From NCBI RefSeq assembly GCF_031143425.1, contig NC_090448.1, forward strand, positions 535,388,313-535,452,312: a DNA stretch of 64,000 nt, read 5' to 3'. The notes below the pieces were generated by a model. That model saw only the letters and a list, made by a program, of their open reading frames with translations. It did no database searches and was not told the DNA's origin. The stretch is from Pleurodeles waltl. Lineage: Eukaryota > Chordata > Amphibia > Caudata > Salamandridae. Of the stretch, positions 11,378 through 22,674 are shown one piece after another (the stretch's first letter is position 1; the number at the start of each line of letters is the position of its first letter). The translations under genes were made by a program, and so were the position numbers.

Positions 11378-12699
11378 TAAATTTTATTACGAAGGAAATA
11401 GTAGAACAGCAGCTAAAATTATGAATCCTTAATTTAAAACACCAATTGAGTAGCATCAATAGAAAGAGCAGGGTAAAAGATATAAGCTAGTTTGAAAAAT
11501 AATGTGCCAAACTACGAAATCGCCATGCTGCAGGACCAATTACTGTAGTTCATGTCAGTAGAGCCAAGCAACCATTAAATAATGTAATGTACATAGAATA
11601 GATCAGTAAAATGTATACTAACTAAACATTTAAGAGCACGTTCCAAGACTACCTGCTTTACAATGTATTTCACTAAAGTGCAACGTGCAAGGGAATCTTA
11701 CCAGCCATATAGAACTTAAATATCATTACTATATACATGGAGTTCCTTCCACTAAAGTGCAATGTGCACCGAGATCTGTCCACTCATATAGGGTTCAGTA
11801 ATACAGCATCCAGCGCCATATTAGTTACCAAGTCCACAGTCAACAAAAACTGTCTGCAAAGGGAGGTTATATTTATACCCAACTGCGCTATTAACTTAGA
11901 TGGGCCGGTGTCTTGCAGGCTCAGTTGAGCAATGGCCATGTAATTATCGATCTGGGTCAAATCTTTTATGGCCTCAGGTGTATAGATTTATGCCATAGCA
12001 GCTTTACCTGATCTTATACCCTTTTGACAAAAATGCTTTAAATAGGCCCGCCTTTGGACAAGCAATGCTGGGCAGCAACATATGGTATGCACAGCCGATT
12101 CCGGGGCGGCTACACATAATCAGTACTTCTAACTGACCATATTACATTGTGCCCTGTATTCATTTACGGGCAGGGTTAGTAACTGTGTGATTAGTATATC
12201 CCTGAAATCTTGTCTCCCCAAAGTGGCCTTCATATAGGGTTGTAAAAGGGAGACTTCATATGACTTAACTAGGCCCTCTAATTTTTAATTTAGTTGATGT
12301 CCCGTTCTCTAGATATGTTTTTCCTTATTGATTTTAACGTCCTCTTCATAACCTCCATAGTTAAGTTAGTGTTGTTTATATTCTTGAGGAGAAGGTTCAG
12401 TGTGGCTGTGACAGACTCTAAGTATTTTGACCAGCTGCTTTTGTTATCTCGAAAGATTTTGTCCAGGCGCCTCTCATCGATTCCGGTTCAACTCTAGACA
12501 CCTGGTGATAATAATTTATTATATCTTTTTACACGCCCGATTTCCAGAAAAATCAATGTGCCTTTCGGTATGCCGAAGATGTTCCTGTATGATGCCATGT
12601 GGCAGCGTTCCATTGTCTCATTGAGCAAGCCTGGGAAGGCAAGATGGCCAAATGTTAAGCTAAGCAGAATCTTCACCCGTATCACCCTTAGAATCCCCT
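11378..12699 (-). other. Probable decayed 3' part of the LINE at 13.1-14.2 kb
   Basis: No intact gene. Minus-strand frames at 12494-12685 (containing ETMERCHMASYRNIFGIPKG) directly abut the hAT insertion that separates them from LINE RT fragments, so they probably belong to one LINE. A ~76-bp direct duplication lies at 11676 and 11752 (CACTAAAGTGCAA then TCATATAG). The assignment is by position only. Confidence 0.35.
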
Positions 12700-12707
12700 C
12701 CGCCTAT

Positions 12708-13046
12708 CAGTGCTTAATTTGTATATAAAAAGGTGCCGGTGCCCAAAACCCTCCTCTTAAACACGCGGCTGCTGCAATTAAACGTGCGAACACGGAATAC
12801 TGAGGTGGCATAATCCTGAAGCTATCTCGGGCTTCTTCAATCCATATAAAGCCACTCTCTGCCCCTTCAGCTCACTCTTGCAGCTTTCTACTTTCTCCCT
12901 TTATGACGCTTTTTCGTTTTTCCCTTCCTCCCTCTCTCCCATATGTCTTTTGCTCACACATGCTTGAGGCCGAAGAATAAGCCCCGGCCCTAAAAAATAA
13001 GTGCCGCTGCTCAGCACCGGAAACAACAAGCACAAATTAAGCACTG
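12708..13046. mobile_element. Non-autonomous hAT element (339 bp) with perfect 8-bp target duplication
   Basis: Ends are CAGTGCTTAATTTGT and ACAAATTAAGCACTG, an exact 15-bp inverted pair. Flanks at 12700-12707 and 13047-13054 are both CCGCCTAT. An 8-bp duplication and a CAGTG-type terminus are diagnostic of hAT. There is no transposase inside, so it depends on one elsewhere. A second copy of the family is at 27072. Confidence 0.93.
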
Positions 13047-13149
13047 CCGCCTATGGACTTGGAGGCTATGATGCCGTTTACGAAGGACATGGGCTGTTTT
13101 TGCAGCTTTTCCTATTATAGCTTAAGCAGGCAGATTGCACTTCTTGGAG

Positions 13150-14165
13150 TTTGACAGCCAGACCCCAAGATAGTTATACTTCTGCTTTTTGGCAGAACAC
13201 CAGAACCTTGGATTTTTCGGCATTTGCTTCTAAGGCATTCCTTGTGCTGTACGCATTAAGTATTCCGAGTGCTCTTACCATGCCGATGGGAGTGTGGTCC
13301 AGTAGCACCAAATCATCCCTATATTGCATAATGAGAAGTCGTTGATGGCCTGATCTTGGTGGAACAATGTGCCTCTTCAATAACTCCGCCCCCAGATCAG
13401 CAGTGTATAAGCTGAACAGAGTAGGGGCACTAACTCAGCTCTGCTTGAGTCCCTTGTTGGTATAGATTTTCCCAGAGGTGTGATTGTGTGAGATCCTAAT
13501 CCGCACCCAGTGTCAGTATATAGAGCTGTAATTGCCACCAGGAGTTGCTTCGGGATGCCCCACTGTGCGAGCAGAGTCCAAAGAATACTCATTCAATGCC
13601 ATTGAATGCGGCACTGTAGTCAATGAAACAAGCATAAAGACGGGGTGTTGTCACTTCAGCTGCCATTTTCCCTATGTACGAAAGGGCAATGATGTACTTT
13701 GTCGACGAGTTAGGCCTACATCCAATCTGCTGGTGTACGGAATGATGTTGCTCTTATTGATCCAGGCCTCAAGTTCACGCAACAACACCTTCGCGAAGGC
13801 CTTTCCATCTACATCTAACAAAGCAATCAGTCTGTAGTTCTCAGGAGAGGTAAAATCTCCTTTTTTATGGATAGGATGCAGGATAGAGTCTTTTCACTCT
13901 GGAATAGTCGATGTTAAGATACATTCACTGATCAGTCTATGCATATGGGGTGTCCAAAATACCCAGTCTTCTTTAAAGACACTGTCATATTCTTGAGAAT
14001 ATTTAGTATCTCTTTTTCTGAGATCTTTATTGAACTTTTGTCCAGGTCTGACAGTTTATATCTGGGTAAGACCTTGGCACCATCTTTCTTTATTTTTACA
14101 TCAACAAATAAGCTAGCTTGTGGTCCAGAAAGTAACATTTTAGTGATTTGGTGTAAATCCCTTCA
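13150..14165 (-). pseudogene. Non-LTR retrotransposon reverse transcriptase fragments
   Basis: Minus-strand fragments in RT order from right to left: ENYRLIALLDVDGKAFAKVL near 13850-13780, a palm region near 13590-13380, and LLIMQYRDDLVLLDHT near 13340-13290, corresponding to the YxDD active site with Tyr-Arg-Asp-Asp. NYRxIxLxDVDxK followed by QYxDDLVLL is typical of LINE RTs. Frameshifts and stops split it into short pieces. Clade not determined. Confidence 0.75.
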
Positions 14166-14169
14166 GTAG

Positions 14170-14662
14170 TTTTCTAGTTATTAAATGAAAACCAAACTTG
14201 TATATATAGGGAGGCGGATCCTCCTCGGATCCTCAGTAGATTCAGAGGAAAAGCAAGGCCCTGATTGGCTGGCCACAACCTGGCAGAAAAGTTGCAGTGG
14301 TCATTTTGTTTCTTGCATTGCTGGAGAGTGGGAAACAACTGTGTAAAAACATATAAGGGGTCAGGATCCAGATATCTTGACCCCATAGGACACATGGAGG
14401 GGTCCCCTCCGTGCCCCTTTTTTTCAGCCGATCTGCAAATTCAAGAATTGTCCTTTGATCCTTCTCGAATCCTGAGGAAAAGCAAGGCCCTGATTGGCTT
14501 GTGCAACTTGACACACATATTAACGTGTGTGTTAAAACAAAAACATAGAAATTCACTGAAAAAAACAAAGGTTACAGGGACATTATAGCTAGGTTGACCT
14601 TTTTCCCTATACAAAACGATAGAAATTCAACAGTTCTAGTTATACTTATTTGAAGAAACTAT
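14170..14662. repeat. Unclassified dispersed repeat with internal duplication
   Basis: The block GAAAAGCAAGGCCCTGATTG occurs at 14241 and 14475, and a diverged relative near 16000. GAAATTCACTGAAAAAAACA is at 14553 and again at 18806. The repeat continues after 15589, showing that the MITE at 14663 inserted into it. Confidence 0.55.
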
Positions 14663-15585
14663 GGCCCATATTTATACTTTTTGACGCAAAACTGCGCTAA
14701 CGCAGTTTTGCGTCAAAAAAATTAGCGCCGGCTAACGCCATTCTGAAGCGCCATGCAGGCGCCATATTTAATCAATGACGTTAGCCGGCGTTAGCCGCCC
14801 GCGCTGCCTGGTGTGCGTTGAAAAAAACTACGTACACCAGGCAGCGCCGGCTTAGGGGGATATGGAGCTTGGGCGTGAAAAAATGGGGCAAGTCAGGCTG
14901 AGGCAAATTTTTCGCCTCAACCCGATTTGCGCCATTTTTTTCGACTCCCAACCCCCATAGAAATGACTCCTGTCTTAGCAAAGACAGGAGTCATGCCCCC
15001 TTGCCCAATGGCCATGCCCAGGGGACTTCTGTCCCCTGGGCATGGTCATTGGGCATAGTGGCATGTAGGGGGGCACAAATCAGGCCCCCCTATGCCACAA
15101 TTTTTTTAAAAAAAAAACACTTACCTGAACTTACCTTAATGTCCCTGGGATGGGTCCCTCCAGCCTTGGGTGTCCTCCTGGGGTGGGCAAGGGTGACAGG
15201 GGGTGTCCCTGGGGGCATGGGAGGGCACCTCTGGGCTCCTTCCGAGCCCACAGGTCCCTTAACACCTGCCTTTTACAGGCGCTAATAAACGGCGCAAAAG
15301 CGGCAGTACGTTATTTTTTTTGACCCGCCCACTCCCGGGCGTGAATTTTGCCTGGGAGAGTAAATACGGCGCACATGCCGCGGAGTCAATTTTTTAGACG
15401 GGAACGCCTACCTTGCATATAATTAACGCAAAGTAGGTGTCCACGCTAAAAAATGACGCAAACTCCATGGACTTTGGCGCTAGACGCGTCTAACGCCAAA
15501 GTATAAATATGGAGTTAGTTTTGCGTCGGAATTGCGTTAAAAAAAACGATGCAATTCCGCCGCAAACGGAGTATAAATATGCCCC
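14663..15585. mobile_element. Hairpin-chain MITE (923 bp), TAT duplication
   Basis: Ends GGCCCATATTTATACT and AGTATAAATATGCCCC form a TIR with two mismatches, flanked by TAT on both sides (14660-14662, 15586-15588). Internal palindromes include 19-bp arms at 14678-14696/14701-14719 (TTTTTGACGCAAAACTGCG), arms GCGCTGCCTGGTGT/ACACCAGGCAGCGC around 14803-14850, 14-bp arms ATGACTCCTGTCTT, and CCATGCCCAGGGGAC arms near 15011-15045. No protein is encoded. Confidence 0.82.
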
Positions 15586-16199
15586 TATAACTTATGCCGG
15601 AAAGTAACTTTGGGCTACAAGTTATAGTTTCTTAACATTAGCGTTTTGTAACCCAGCTATATCTTTGGCAACGTTTGATAAATCTCCACAATTTTTTTTT
15701 TAAGTGTGCTGGTGATTCTTGCTGTGCATTGGGTAGTTCCAGGGTGATCTGTCATGTGAGGGCTGAGAAAAAGAGGGGGCACAAAAGTGTGTTTCCTATG
15801 TTAATTCCCGTAGGAGTTTTGAACACGACTGCAGCCCGAACCACTGGACGGAATTACACCAAATTTATCAAAATGGTGTCTGTTGGCACTCAGATTATGC
15901 TTTCAGTTGTAAACCCGTTCAGTAGTTTTTGAAATATTAAAGGAAATCCAAATTTGTGTATCAATGGCTGCGCCGACTGTGTGAATAATGACGAGGTTGC
16001 GCAGGGAAATGCAGAACTCTGATTGGCTGCCTACACTTCAACCAGGAAGTGTTTGCAGCTGAAGAAAAAAATGAAAATTAAGACAAAGACCAGGGTAGGA
16101 TCACACTGACCCCTTAGCTCTGGTGCTGGGTTCCCAGAGGGATCCCCCCCGGGCCTAAAAACACATTTAAAAAAATATTTTTGAGCTATTTGTTTTTAA
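15586..16199. repeat. Continuation of the dispersed repeat
   Basis: Right half of the repeat interrupted at 14663. 15766-15825 matches the first bases of the window, and TGATTGGCTG near 16018 echoes 14255. No gene is seen. Confidence 0.45.
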
Positions 16200-16960
16200 A
16201 TAGCCCCAGGTGGGTTTTGTGCCTGGGGCCTTGACACTTCGAATGCAGGGTGGCCACCCAATGCCACTTGCAGCCCCGGGGACCATCACCTCCATGGGGC
16301 TTCAAACAAATACAAAGCAGGGGAAGCATGGCCCCTTGCAGCCCCTGGGACCATCACCTCCTGGGGCAAAATAGAAAAAGGATGCAGGAGGACCACCACC
16401 TCCCTGGGGCACAGGTTTAATTCAAATGTGGGGGTGCTGCCTTGCCCCCCAGCAGCCCCAGGGACTGCCACTTTCCCCAGGTGAAATCGAAAATGGATGT
16501 GGGGGGCCCCCAGACCCGCTGCAGCCCTGGGGACCACCACCTCCCGGGGCTGAAATAGAAAATTGATGAGGCGGGCCACCCGGCCTACTGTAGCCCCAGG
16601 GACCGCCACCTCCCTGGGGCACAAGTTCAAATCCATTGTGGAGGGGCCACAGCCCTGGAGACCACCACTTCCCTTTGGTAAAATAGAAAATGGATGCAGG
16701 GGAACCACTGGGGCCTCCTGCAGCCCTGGGGACAGCCACCCCCCTGGGGTGAAATAGAAAATTGATGCGGAGGGGCTGCCTGCCCCCCCCCCCCCCCAGG
16801 CAGCCCTGGGACCACCACCTCCCCACGGCAAAAAATGTAATATGTGTGGGGGGATCAGCACAGTCCCCCCGCAGTCCCAGGACCAACACCCCAGGGCAAA
16901 AATATAATAATGAGTGGGGTCCTATTCAGACCCCCAAACCCCAGGGACTCCACTTTCCCA
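16200..16960. repeat. GC-rich ~68-bp minisatellite, about 11 diverged units
   Basis: The core GGGACCACCACCTCCCYGGG recurs near 16269, 16337, 16391, 16463, 16531, 16600, 16654, 16727, 16807, 16878 and 16944, joined by AAATAGAAAAnnGATG spacers. The long minus-strand frames here are products of the repeat, not genes. A run of 15 or more C lies near 16785. Confidence 0.85.
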
Positions 16961-16969
16961 GGGCAATAG

Positions 16970-17240
16970 TCATTGGAGGGCGCCATGTACCCCCGTCGAG
17001 GAGCCAATGATGACCCTGGGGGCTAGCTTCTGCTATATCCTGGGGTGCTTACCCCAGGACATAGCTTTTTGCTTTTGCTTGGTGGGAGATGACAGCTCCC
17101 ACCAAGCAAAATCAAACAAAGTATGCTTTCTGACAGTGGGAGCTGTCAAACAATTCCCGCTGGCAGAAAGCATAGTTTTCATCTGTTTCCCTATTTAAAG
17201 CAGCTCCCTGCTTGTGGGAGCAATGCCAGCTTCCACAGAA
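16970..17240. repeat. Inverted-repeat block next to the minisatellite
   Basis: Hairpins include CCTGGGGT/ACCCCAGG, 16-bp arms TTTTGCTTGGTGGGAG with CTCCCACCAAGCAAAA (about 17070-17110), and imperfect arms TATGCTTTCTG/CAGAAAGCATA. The architecture resembles the hairpin-chain MITEs, but no clean TIR was found. Confidence 0.6.
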
Positions 17241-17289
17241 TGTGGAAGCCGGCTAGGACTGCGGAGGCCTTGAGGCTCCCTCCACGATC

Positions 17290-17350
17290 CTGACACTCTC
17301 TCTCTCTCTTTCTTCCTAATGGGATGGAAGAGAGAGATAGAAAGAGATTG
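17290..17350. repeat. (CT)n/(GA)n simple repeat
   Basis: CT-rich tract followed by GA-rich tract (CTCTCTCTCTCT, then AGAGAGAGATAG), able to pair as a loose hairpin. Confidence 0.8.
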
Positions 17351-17439
17351 TCATGGTAATGACCATTCAATACAATGCCTTCACAGAGTTAGACTAGCAT
17401 GATGTTTGTTGGGAATGTTATAGTTACGTTTGGATTCAG

Positions 17440-17735
17440 AGCAGAACAAAGTCACTTCTGACCTAATGGTCAAGGTCTTGTGCTGTCACTCAGTAAGCTG
17501 ATGGGTCAAATCCTAGCATTGCTTGACGCTGTGTTTGTTTATTTACTAGTGTTTTGACTGTTAAACCTTCCTAGTGATGGACCATTCATATTTATTTTCT
17601 AATCACATGCGTGGGTTGACTGTCATAGGTATGACTGGAAGCATCACAGTAAGGAGTAAACTATGGCCTAGAGGTTAAAGTCACAGACCCTCACACTGAA
17701 AGTTTAGGGTTCTACACCAGGTGTGCCTGTGGTCA
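17440..17735 (+). repeat. Two tRNA-like SINE heads in tandem
   Basis: At 17463 CCTAATGGTCAAGG (A-box-like) is followed by GGGTCAAATCC (B-box-like) near 17503. About 200 bp later GGCCTAGAGGTTAAAG near 17666 is followed by AGGGTTCTACACC. Such box pairs 35-50 bp apart are the RNA polymerase III promoter of tRNA-derived SINEs. No cloverleaf was folded and these are not functional tRNAs. Confidence 0.5.
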
Positions 17736-17884
17736 TTTTCCTTCTTTAATTTCTTTTAAACTTCACAAGTTTAAGGTTCATACTGAAAGGTGATCTCACT
17801 CTTTTTAATTTACAAATACATTTTTCTTTTCACTTTGTCCAGAAATATCTCATTCTAAGTATATCATTCATCAAAGCCTAAAAA

Positions 17885-18240
17885 CCTCTCTATCTCTCTC
17901 CCTCTCTTTATCTCTCTTTCAATCTTTCTCCAGCTCACACACCCACTCAGACCCTTATGCACCTAATCACACACCCACTCTGACCCTTACGCACCCACTC
18001 ACAACCCCACTCAGACACTCATGCACCCACTCACAGACCCACTCACACACTTGTGCACCCACTCACAGACCCACTCAGACTCTCACACACCCACTCACAG
18101 ACCCACTAAAACCCACACACACCCACTCACAGACCCAATAAGATACTGATGCACCGACGCTCATACCCAGACAGACAACCTCACAGACACTCTCACACCC
18201 AGATACATCCTGCCACACGTATGCTCACACCCAGAGAGAC
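17885..18240. repeat. CA-rich minisatellite (CACCCACTCACAGACCC units)
   Basis: A (CT)n tract, then repeated CACCCACTCACAGACCCACT blocks spaced roughly 35-42 bp from 17940 to 18140, with a degenerate tail. Confidence 0.75.
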
Positions 18241-18472
18241 AGGTACTGGCCATCTCCTACCACACATGGCCAAAGGCTATGCGCAGTGTGGAATTGGGTG
18301 GTTGGGGGGTTGGCAGCAGCCTCTGGACAAAGGCTTGGGTTGTTATAGAGGCCAGGCCCTGCTGCTGCCAACCTCTGCTACTCACAGCTGAAGGCTGTGA
18401 CCAGAGCGTGAATGGGTTGTTATAGGGGTTGGCCGCGTTGCATGGCATATGGTCATGCATGGCAGTGGTTGG

Positions 18473-18767
18473 ATTACTACCCTGTCGGAGCGCCACATTA
18501 CAACCGCAGCGGTAGCGCCACGGTCGAACCCCAGCACCGCCATTTTTCCTCCACAGGACAGACTGGCAGTACTGGTGGTCCTAATCCACCAGGTCAGCAC
18601 TGCAAGCATTGCTGCCCTGGGGATTACAACTCTTTTCACCTTTTCCACCCTCTGACCCAGTGGGGAACTCGTAATGGTGCCCACGGGATGCAGCTGCACT
18701 GGTGGCAACCTGCCCGTCAGGACTTTGGTGGATGGCCTTTTCCATCTGGTAAAGTCGTAATGACCCC
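18473..18767. mobile_element. Degenerate Harbinger-type MITE remnant
   Basis: The right end CGTAATGACCCCC (18755-18767) matches the end of the MITE at 60555-61127, and the interior shares CTGCCCTGGGGATTACAAC-type sequence with it (18613 versus 60737). The left end is not clear and the boundary is approximate. Confidence 0.5.
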
Positions 18768-18799
18768 CATAATAATGAAAATTACTTTGCAATAAAAAA

Positions 18800-19040
18800 T
18801 CCATAGAAATTCACTGAAAAAAACAAAGGTTACAGGGACATTATAGTTAAGAAATAGAATTTATAAAAACATAGAAATTCACCTAATCGGAAGTTACAGT
18901 TACCTTGGAGCTCGAGTTATAGTTACTTGAAATAACTCTAACTATAACAGGTGAATTTAAATGGTTTTGTATGTTTAAAATTATTTTAAATTCTATTTCC
19001 TAACTATAATGTCCTTGTAACCATTTTTTTCAGTGAAAAT
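18800..19040. repeat. Imperfect inverted repeat of a dispersed family
   Basis: 18806-18860 (AATTCACTGAAAAAAACAAA, GGTTACAGGGACATTATAGT, AGAAATAGAATTT) returns in reverse orientation at 18985-19038 (AAATTCTATTTCCTAACTAT, then TTTTTTTCAGTG). A third copy is at 14546. The arms could fold into a long stem. Confidence 0.75.
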
Positions 19041-19130
19041 ATATATATATATATATATATGTATATACATATATAAACATACACACACACACACACATAC
19101 ACACACACACACACACACACATACAAATAT
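19038..19130. repeat. (AT)n and (CA)n microsatellites
   Basis: An AT dinucleotide run at about 19038-19058, then interrupted ACACAC runs to 19130. The minus-strand frame of repeated Val-Cys here is an artefact. Confidence 0.95.
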
Positions 19131-19959
19131 GCACACAAATTGCAGCCTGTAGAAGTTTTCATTGTTCAAATCTTGGTGATTTTTTTTAATGACCCACTCA
19201 CTAGGAGTCTTCGATAATCCAATAATATAGTTCATATAAATATTGACAAAGACCCCAAAAATCTGCTATAAGCTGAAATAAATGCAGAATTATTTTGTCT
19301 ACACCTTCCTATTTGCACTAAAAAAGTCTTCCATCAAAATTCATAAAAAAGTTTTAAAATATTTTTCCAAATATTGACTTCCAAATATTGTCCTTGTGGA
19401 AAGTTAATCAATGGTACAAAAACATGAAGTAAAATTTAAAAATTAGTTACTACTTTTTTGTATAGGTTTAAAGATAAGCATTTACCATTTAGTAATACTT
19501 TTTTAAACCTGAAATTAAAAAATAACAAATGTCCCAATGTGCAAATACAAACACACTCTGTATGGAGATGTAAAACTGGTTAAAAGTAATATTTCATACA
19601 TGTAAACATCATTTAACATCAACCTACCTCCCTCCCTGCTTACAATACAGTGCCTGACCTATTTGTTAACTAAAAAAAGTCACACTTACCTGATGACAGC
19701 TCCTTCACGCTTTTGATCTTGACTGCGATGCTCCACCCACTGTAGAAACAGATGCACAACCTAGATTGTCAAACCGCAAAGTACAAAGTAGAAGCTAAAA
19801 AAAGACATTTTTTCCATTGGAATCAATAAAAGGTTTTTTTAATAATAAACACATTCTTCAAAGTTTTGTATTTGCTCTTCTACTTTTAATAACATTTTTA
19901 ACTTGATTAAATATTGTTTTGTGATGTTCTTGCTTTTTCTAAATTATCTTTAAAAATAT
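19131..19959. other. AT-rich sequence, nothing recognised
   Basis: Very AT-rich with no long frame or TIR. Some poly-A/poly-T runs. Confidence 0.5.
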
Positions 19960-20830
19960 TCTTATAGTGTTAACTCTAATTAAGTTGTAACATTTAAAAA
20001 ATATTTTTCATTTTTTAAAGTATTCTTTTGAAAATGTAAAATATGTTTTAAGATATAATTTTTGAACAATAAATAATACCCAGATATTATGAATTAATAC
20101 CTGAGTATTAATATAATTACTCACCCGTGCTCCTATATCTCTTGTATCCTGTTCCTAAAATGTATTATTATTCTTAATAATAAAATAAATCATATATATT
20201 TTTATATAGCCGTACATTTATATAAATCTATGTAATTAATATCCAAGCATTTTAATCAATACCTGAGTATTATTATACTCTCCCAACCAATACCTCCATA
20301 CCCCTTCCATTCCATTTGTAAATCTTATTATTTATAACTTAAAACATTAAAATATTTTTCTACTAAACAGTAGTTTTAAATAAACATATTTTTAAAAACA
20401 AGTAATGCCCATTTTAATTAATACCTGAGTATTCTTATAGGTCCCAAAAAATACCTTCAGAATTAATTTCTAAAATGTATTATTCTTAATTTAAAACATG
20501 AATTTTTTTTTTTAAACAGTACTTTTAATTAAATATATTTTTAAATGTCAGTCCCCAAGTATTTTAATTAATACATGACTATTAATGCACTTCCCTATCC
20601 AATGTCCCTATATCTATTGAATTCCATTCCTAAAACCTTTTATTCCTAATTTAAAACATTAAATTATATATATATATATATTTTTTAAAACAGTACATTT
20701 ACTTTGATATTTTTTTTTAAGTTAATACTATTGTATATCAATTAATTCCTAACTATTAATACACTTCACTTTCAACTGTCACTATATCCCTTGCATCATG
20801 GCCCTAAAACGTAACTTTCCTAATTTAAAG
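19960..20830. repeat. AT-rich tandem array, period about 160 bp (5 units)
   Basis: The block AATTAATACCTGAGTATTA and variants recurs near 20098, 20257, 20421, 20570 and 20742 (spacings 149-172). Each is followed by a cytosine-rich segment (CTCCCAACC/CTTCCCTATCC), then ATTCTTAATTTAAAACATT and TTTTTAAACAGTA blocks. Confidence 0.8.
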
Positions 20831-22033
20831 TAAACAAATAAAACTTAATTACAAATCTTCTTAAATATTATATATGTATGTGACACCTAATTTTATCTTA
20901 CTAAAGTTTCTAATATGACTTGTCTATACTTACTGTTATGCATGGTAAAGATGCATGCGTGGTAAAGCAATGCATGGGAAAGACACACACGTTGTTAAGA
21001 CTGTGTAAGGCCTCACATTGTAAACACAGCATGATAAAGGCTGTTTCCCAAAAGAGATTGGTAGTAAAAAATTTGCCAAAACATTACCTGATCAATATTT
21101 GTGAGGTAGGATTAAGTCTCCACATCTTTGCTTTCAGCTGCCAATGCATATGACAGCAGATCTCCATCTATGCTTTCACCAGCGTAAAGTGCCGGTCTTG
21201 CACCACAGCCAGTGTTAAGGGGAAGAAGCAGCAATCTGTGTGACATCTGCAGGCTCACTGTGATACCTGGAAAACTATGCTATCTTAAGGATTTCATGGC
21301 CCCAACATAAGACAGAAGTTGGGGGGACATGTTTGAAAGAACTTCAAATTGTACCACTCATTTCCTGCCATTTTAAGTCTGCGTGATGGCATACTATATT
21401 GCATTATCTGTTAAACTTTCAAAAATAGTGTCACGCAAATAGCTGCATTATGTCTTACAGGGTGCCATAAAAATCACAGGGTAGAGAGAAAAAAAGTTTG
21501 AGGTATAGGCATACAGAGAGAGCAGGAGGAAAGTTTATATAGTGATATGGACAGATTAGACAGAGTTCCATTAGACATAATGTTGATTACCCAGTGGGCC
21601 CTTTGGTGGGGTCCCTGGGCAATTGCACACTTTGCCCATGCCTTAAAATTCAGCAACTGGAAACCATGAATACAGTTCCTTGCAAGTAGTAGGGACGAGG
21701 GAACACCTCTTTGTCATCCCATGTCTCTAGAGATTTAAACAGAACCACAATGTTGACACTTTGAGCCACAGACACATTTTAGTATAATGTGTTTTGATTT
21801 TTCACTCATTCAAAGTCTGCCCCTTTGGACAGATCAGGGTTCACAAGTAGGAAAATCATTTAATATATTGGGCTCAAGGTTTCCAGGCAAATGTGCTCAT
21901 CTCCACCAAACATCGAAGCTCTATCACCAATTTTATTTATGTATTTTGTGTTTTATTTGTTTATGTTATGGTTTTACATACTGTATACATGACACATTGG
22001 ACGTCAAACACTTGACAGCTTGTTCAAAGATAT
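20831..22033. other. No feature recognised
   Basis: Mixed sequence without long frames or clear repeats. It separates the AT-rich array from Harbinger B. Confidence 0.4.
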
Positions 22034-22674
22034 AGAGTCGATTACAAGTTTGGTGGTCTGACTGCAAGACTGCTTTGGCGGAAGCTGGCAAAAGACCGCT
22101 ATGTTGGTGCTTATAGAGACCGCCATGTTTTCAGTTTCCCAGCGAAGCCTGCCAAAAGACAGCCAAAATCCCGACTCTAACAGGTTCCCGGAGGGCGGGA
22201 AAGAGGCAATCTGATCCCCAGGACCGCCAGGCTGACAACCAACCACCGAACCTATTACATCTAAAAAATAATCATGGCGATCTTGCCATGGCGGTCTCCC
22301 AGTGGCGGTGAAAACCGCAGTGCTCGGTGGTCCATACAGCAATACAATACACCACATTGGATAGATTTGAAAACAACACAGCTGACACACACACTCGACA
22401 CACCCTCCAACCACACTATAATACACACCCGTTTACACACCACAATCCTTTGCCTCCACAACGCAGAACACAACAACAGTAATGCAAGCAATAGGAAAGG
22501 CACCACTCCACCTCACAAAAGCCACACATCGCACATCTGCACTGCACCCCCAAAGACATATTTGTACACTATCACACACTTCACTTTACACTGTCCACTC
22601 ATCACACAGCACTTACACATTTACCTTTACCCATTCTCTCACTTTATTCACACCACCATGTCTCCACACCCATG

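Noticed and set aside
16286..16889. Long minus-strand reading frames (191 and 155 codons), rich in Gly, Pro and Trp
   Set aside because: They are translations of the 68-bp GC-rich minisatellite; every frame shows periodic repeats and no domain.
17440..17735. Genuine tRNA genes
   Set aside because: Only A/B-box-like sequence is present; acceptor and anticodon stems are not formed, so SINE heads are more likely.
17930..18240. CRISPR-like array of short repeats
   Set aside because: Units are contiguous and variable without unique spacers, in a vertebrate-like repeat context; it is a minisatellite.
18993..19235. Frame with repeated Val-Cys and Ile-Tyr
   Set aside because: Translation of (CA)n and (TA)n microsatellites.
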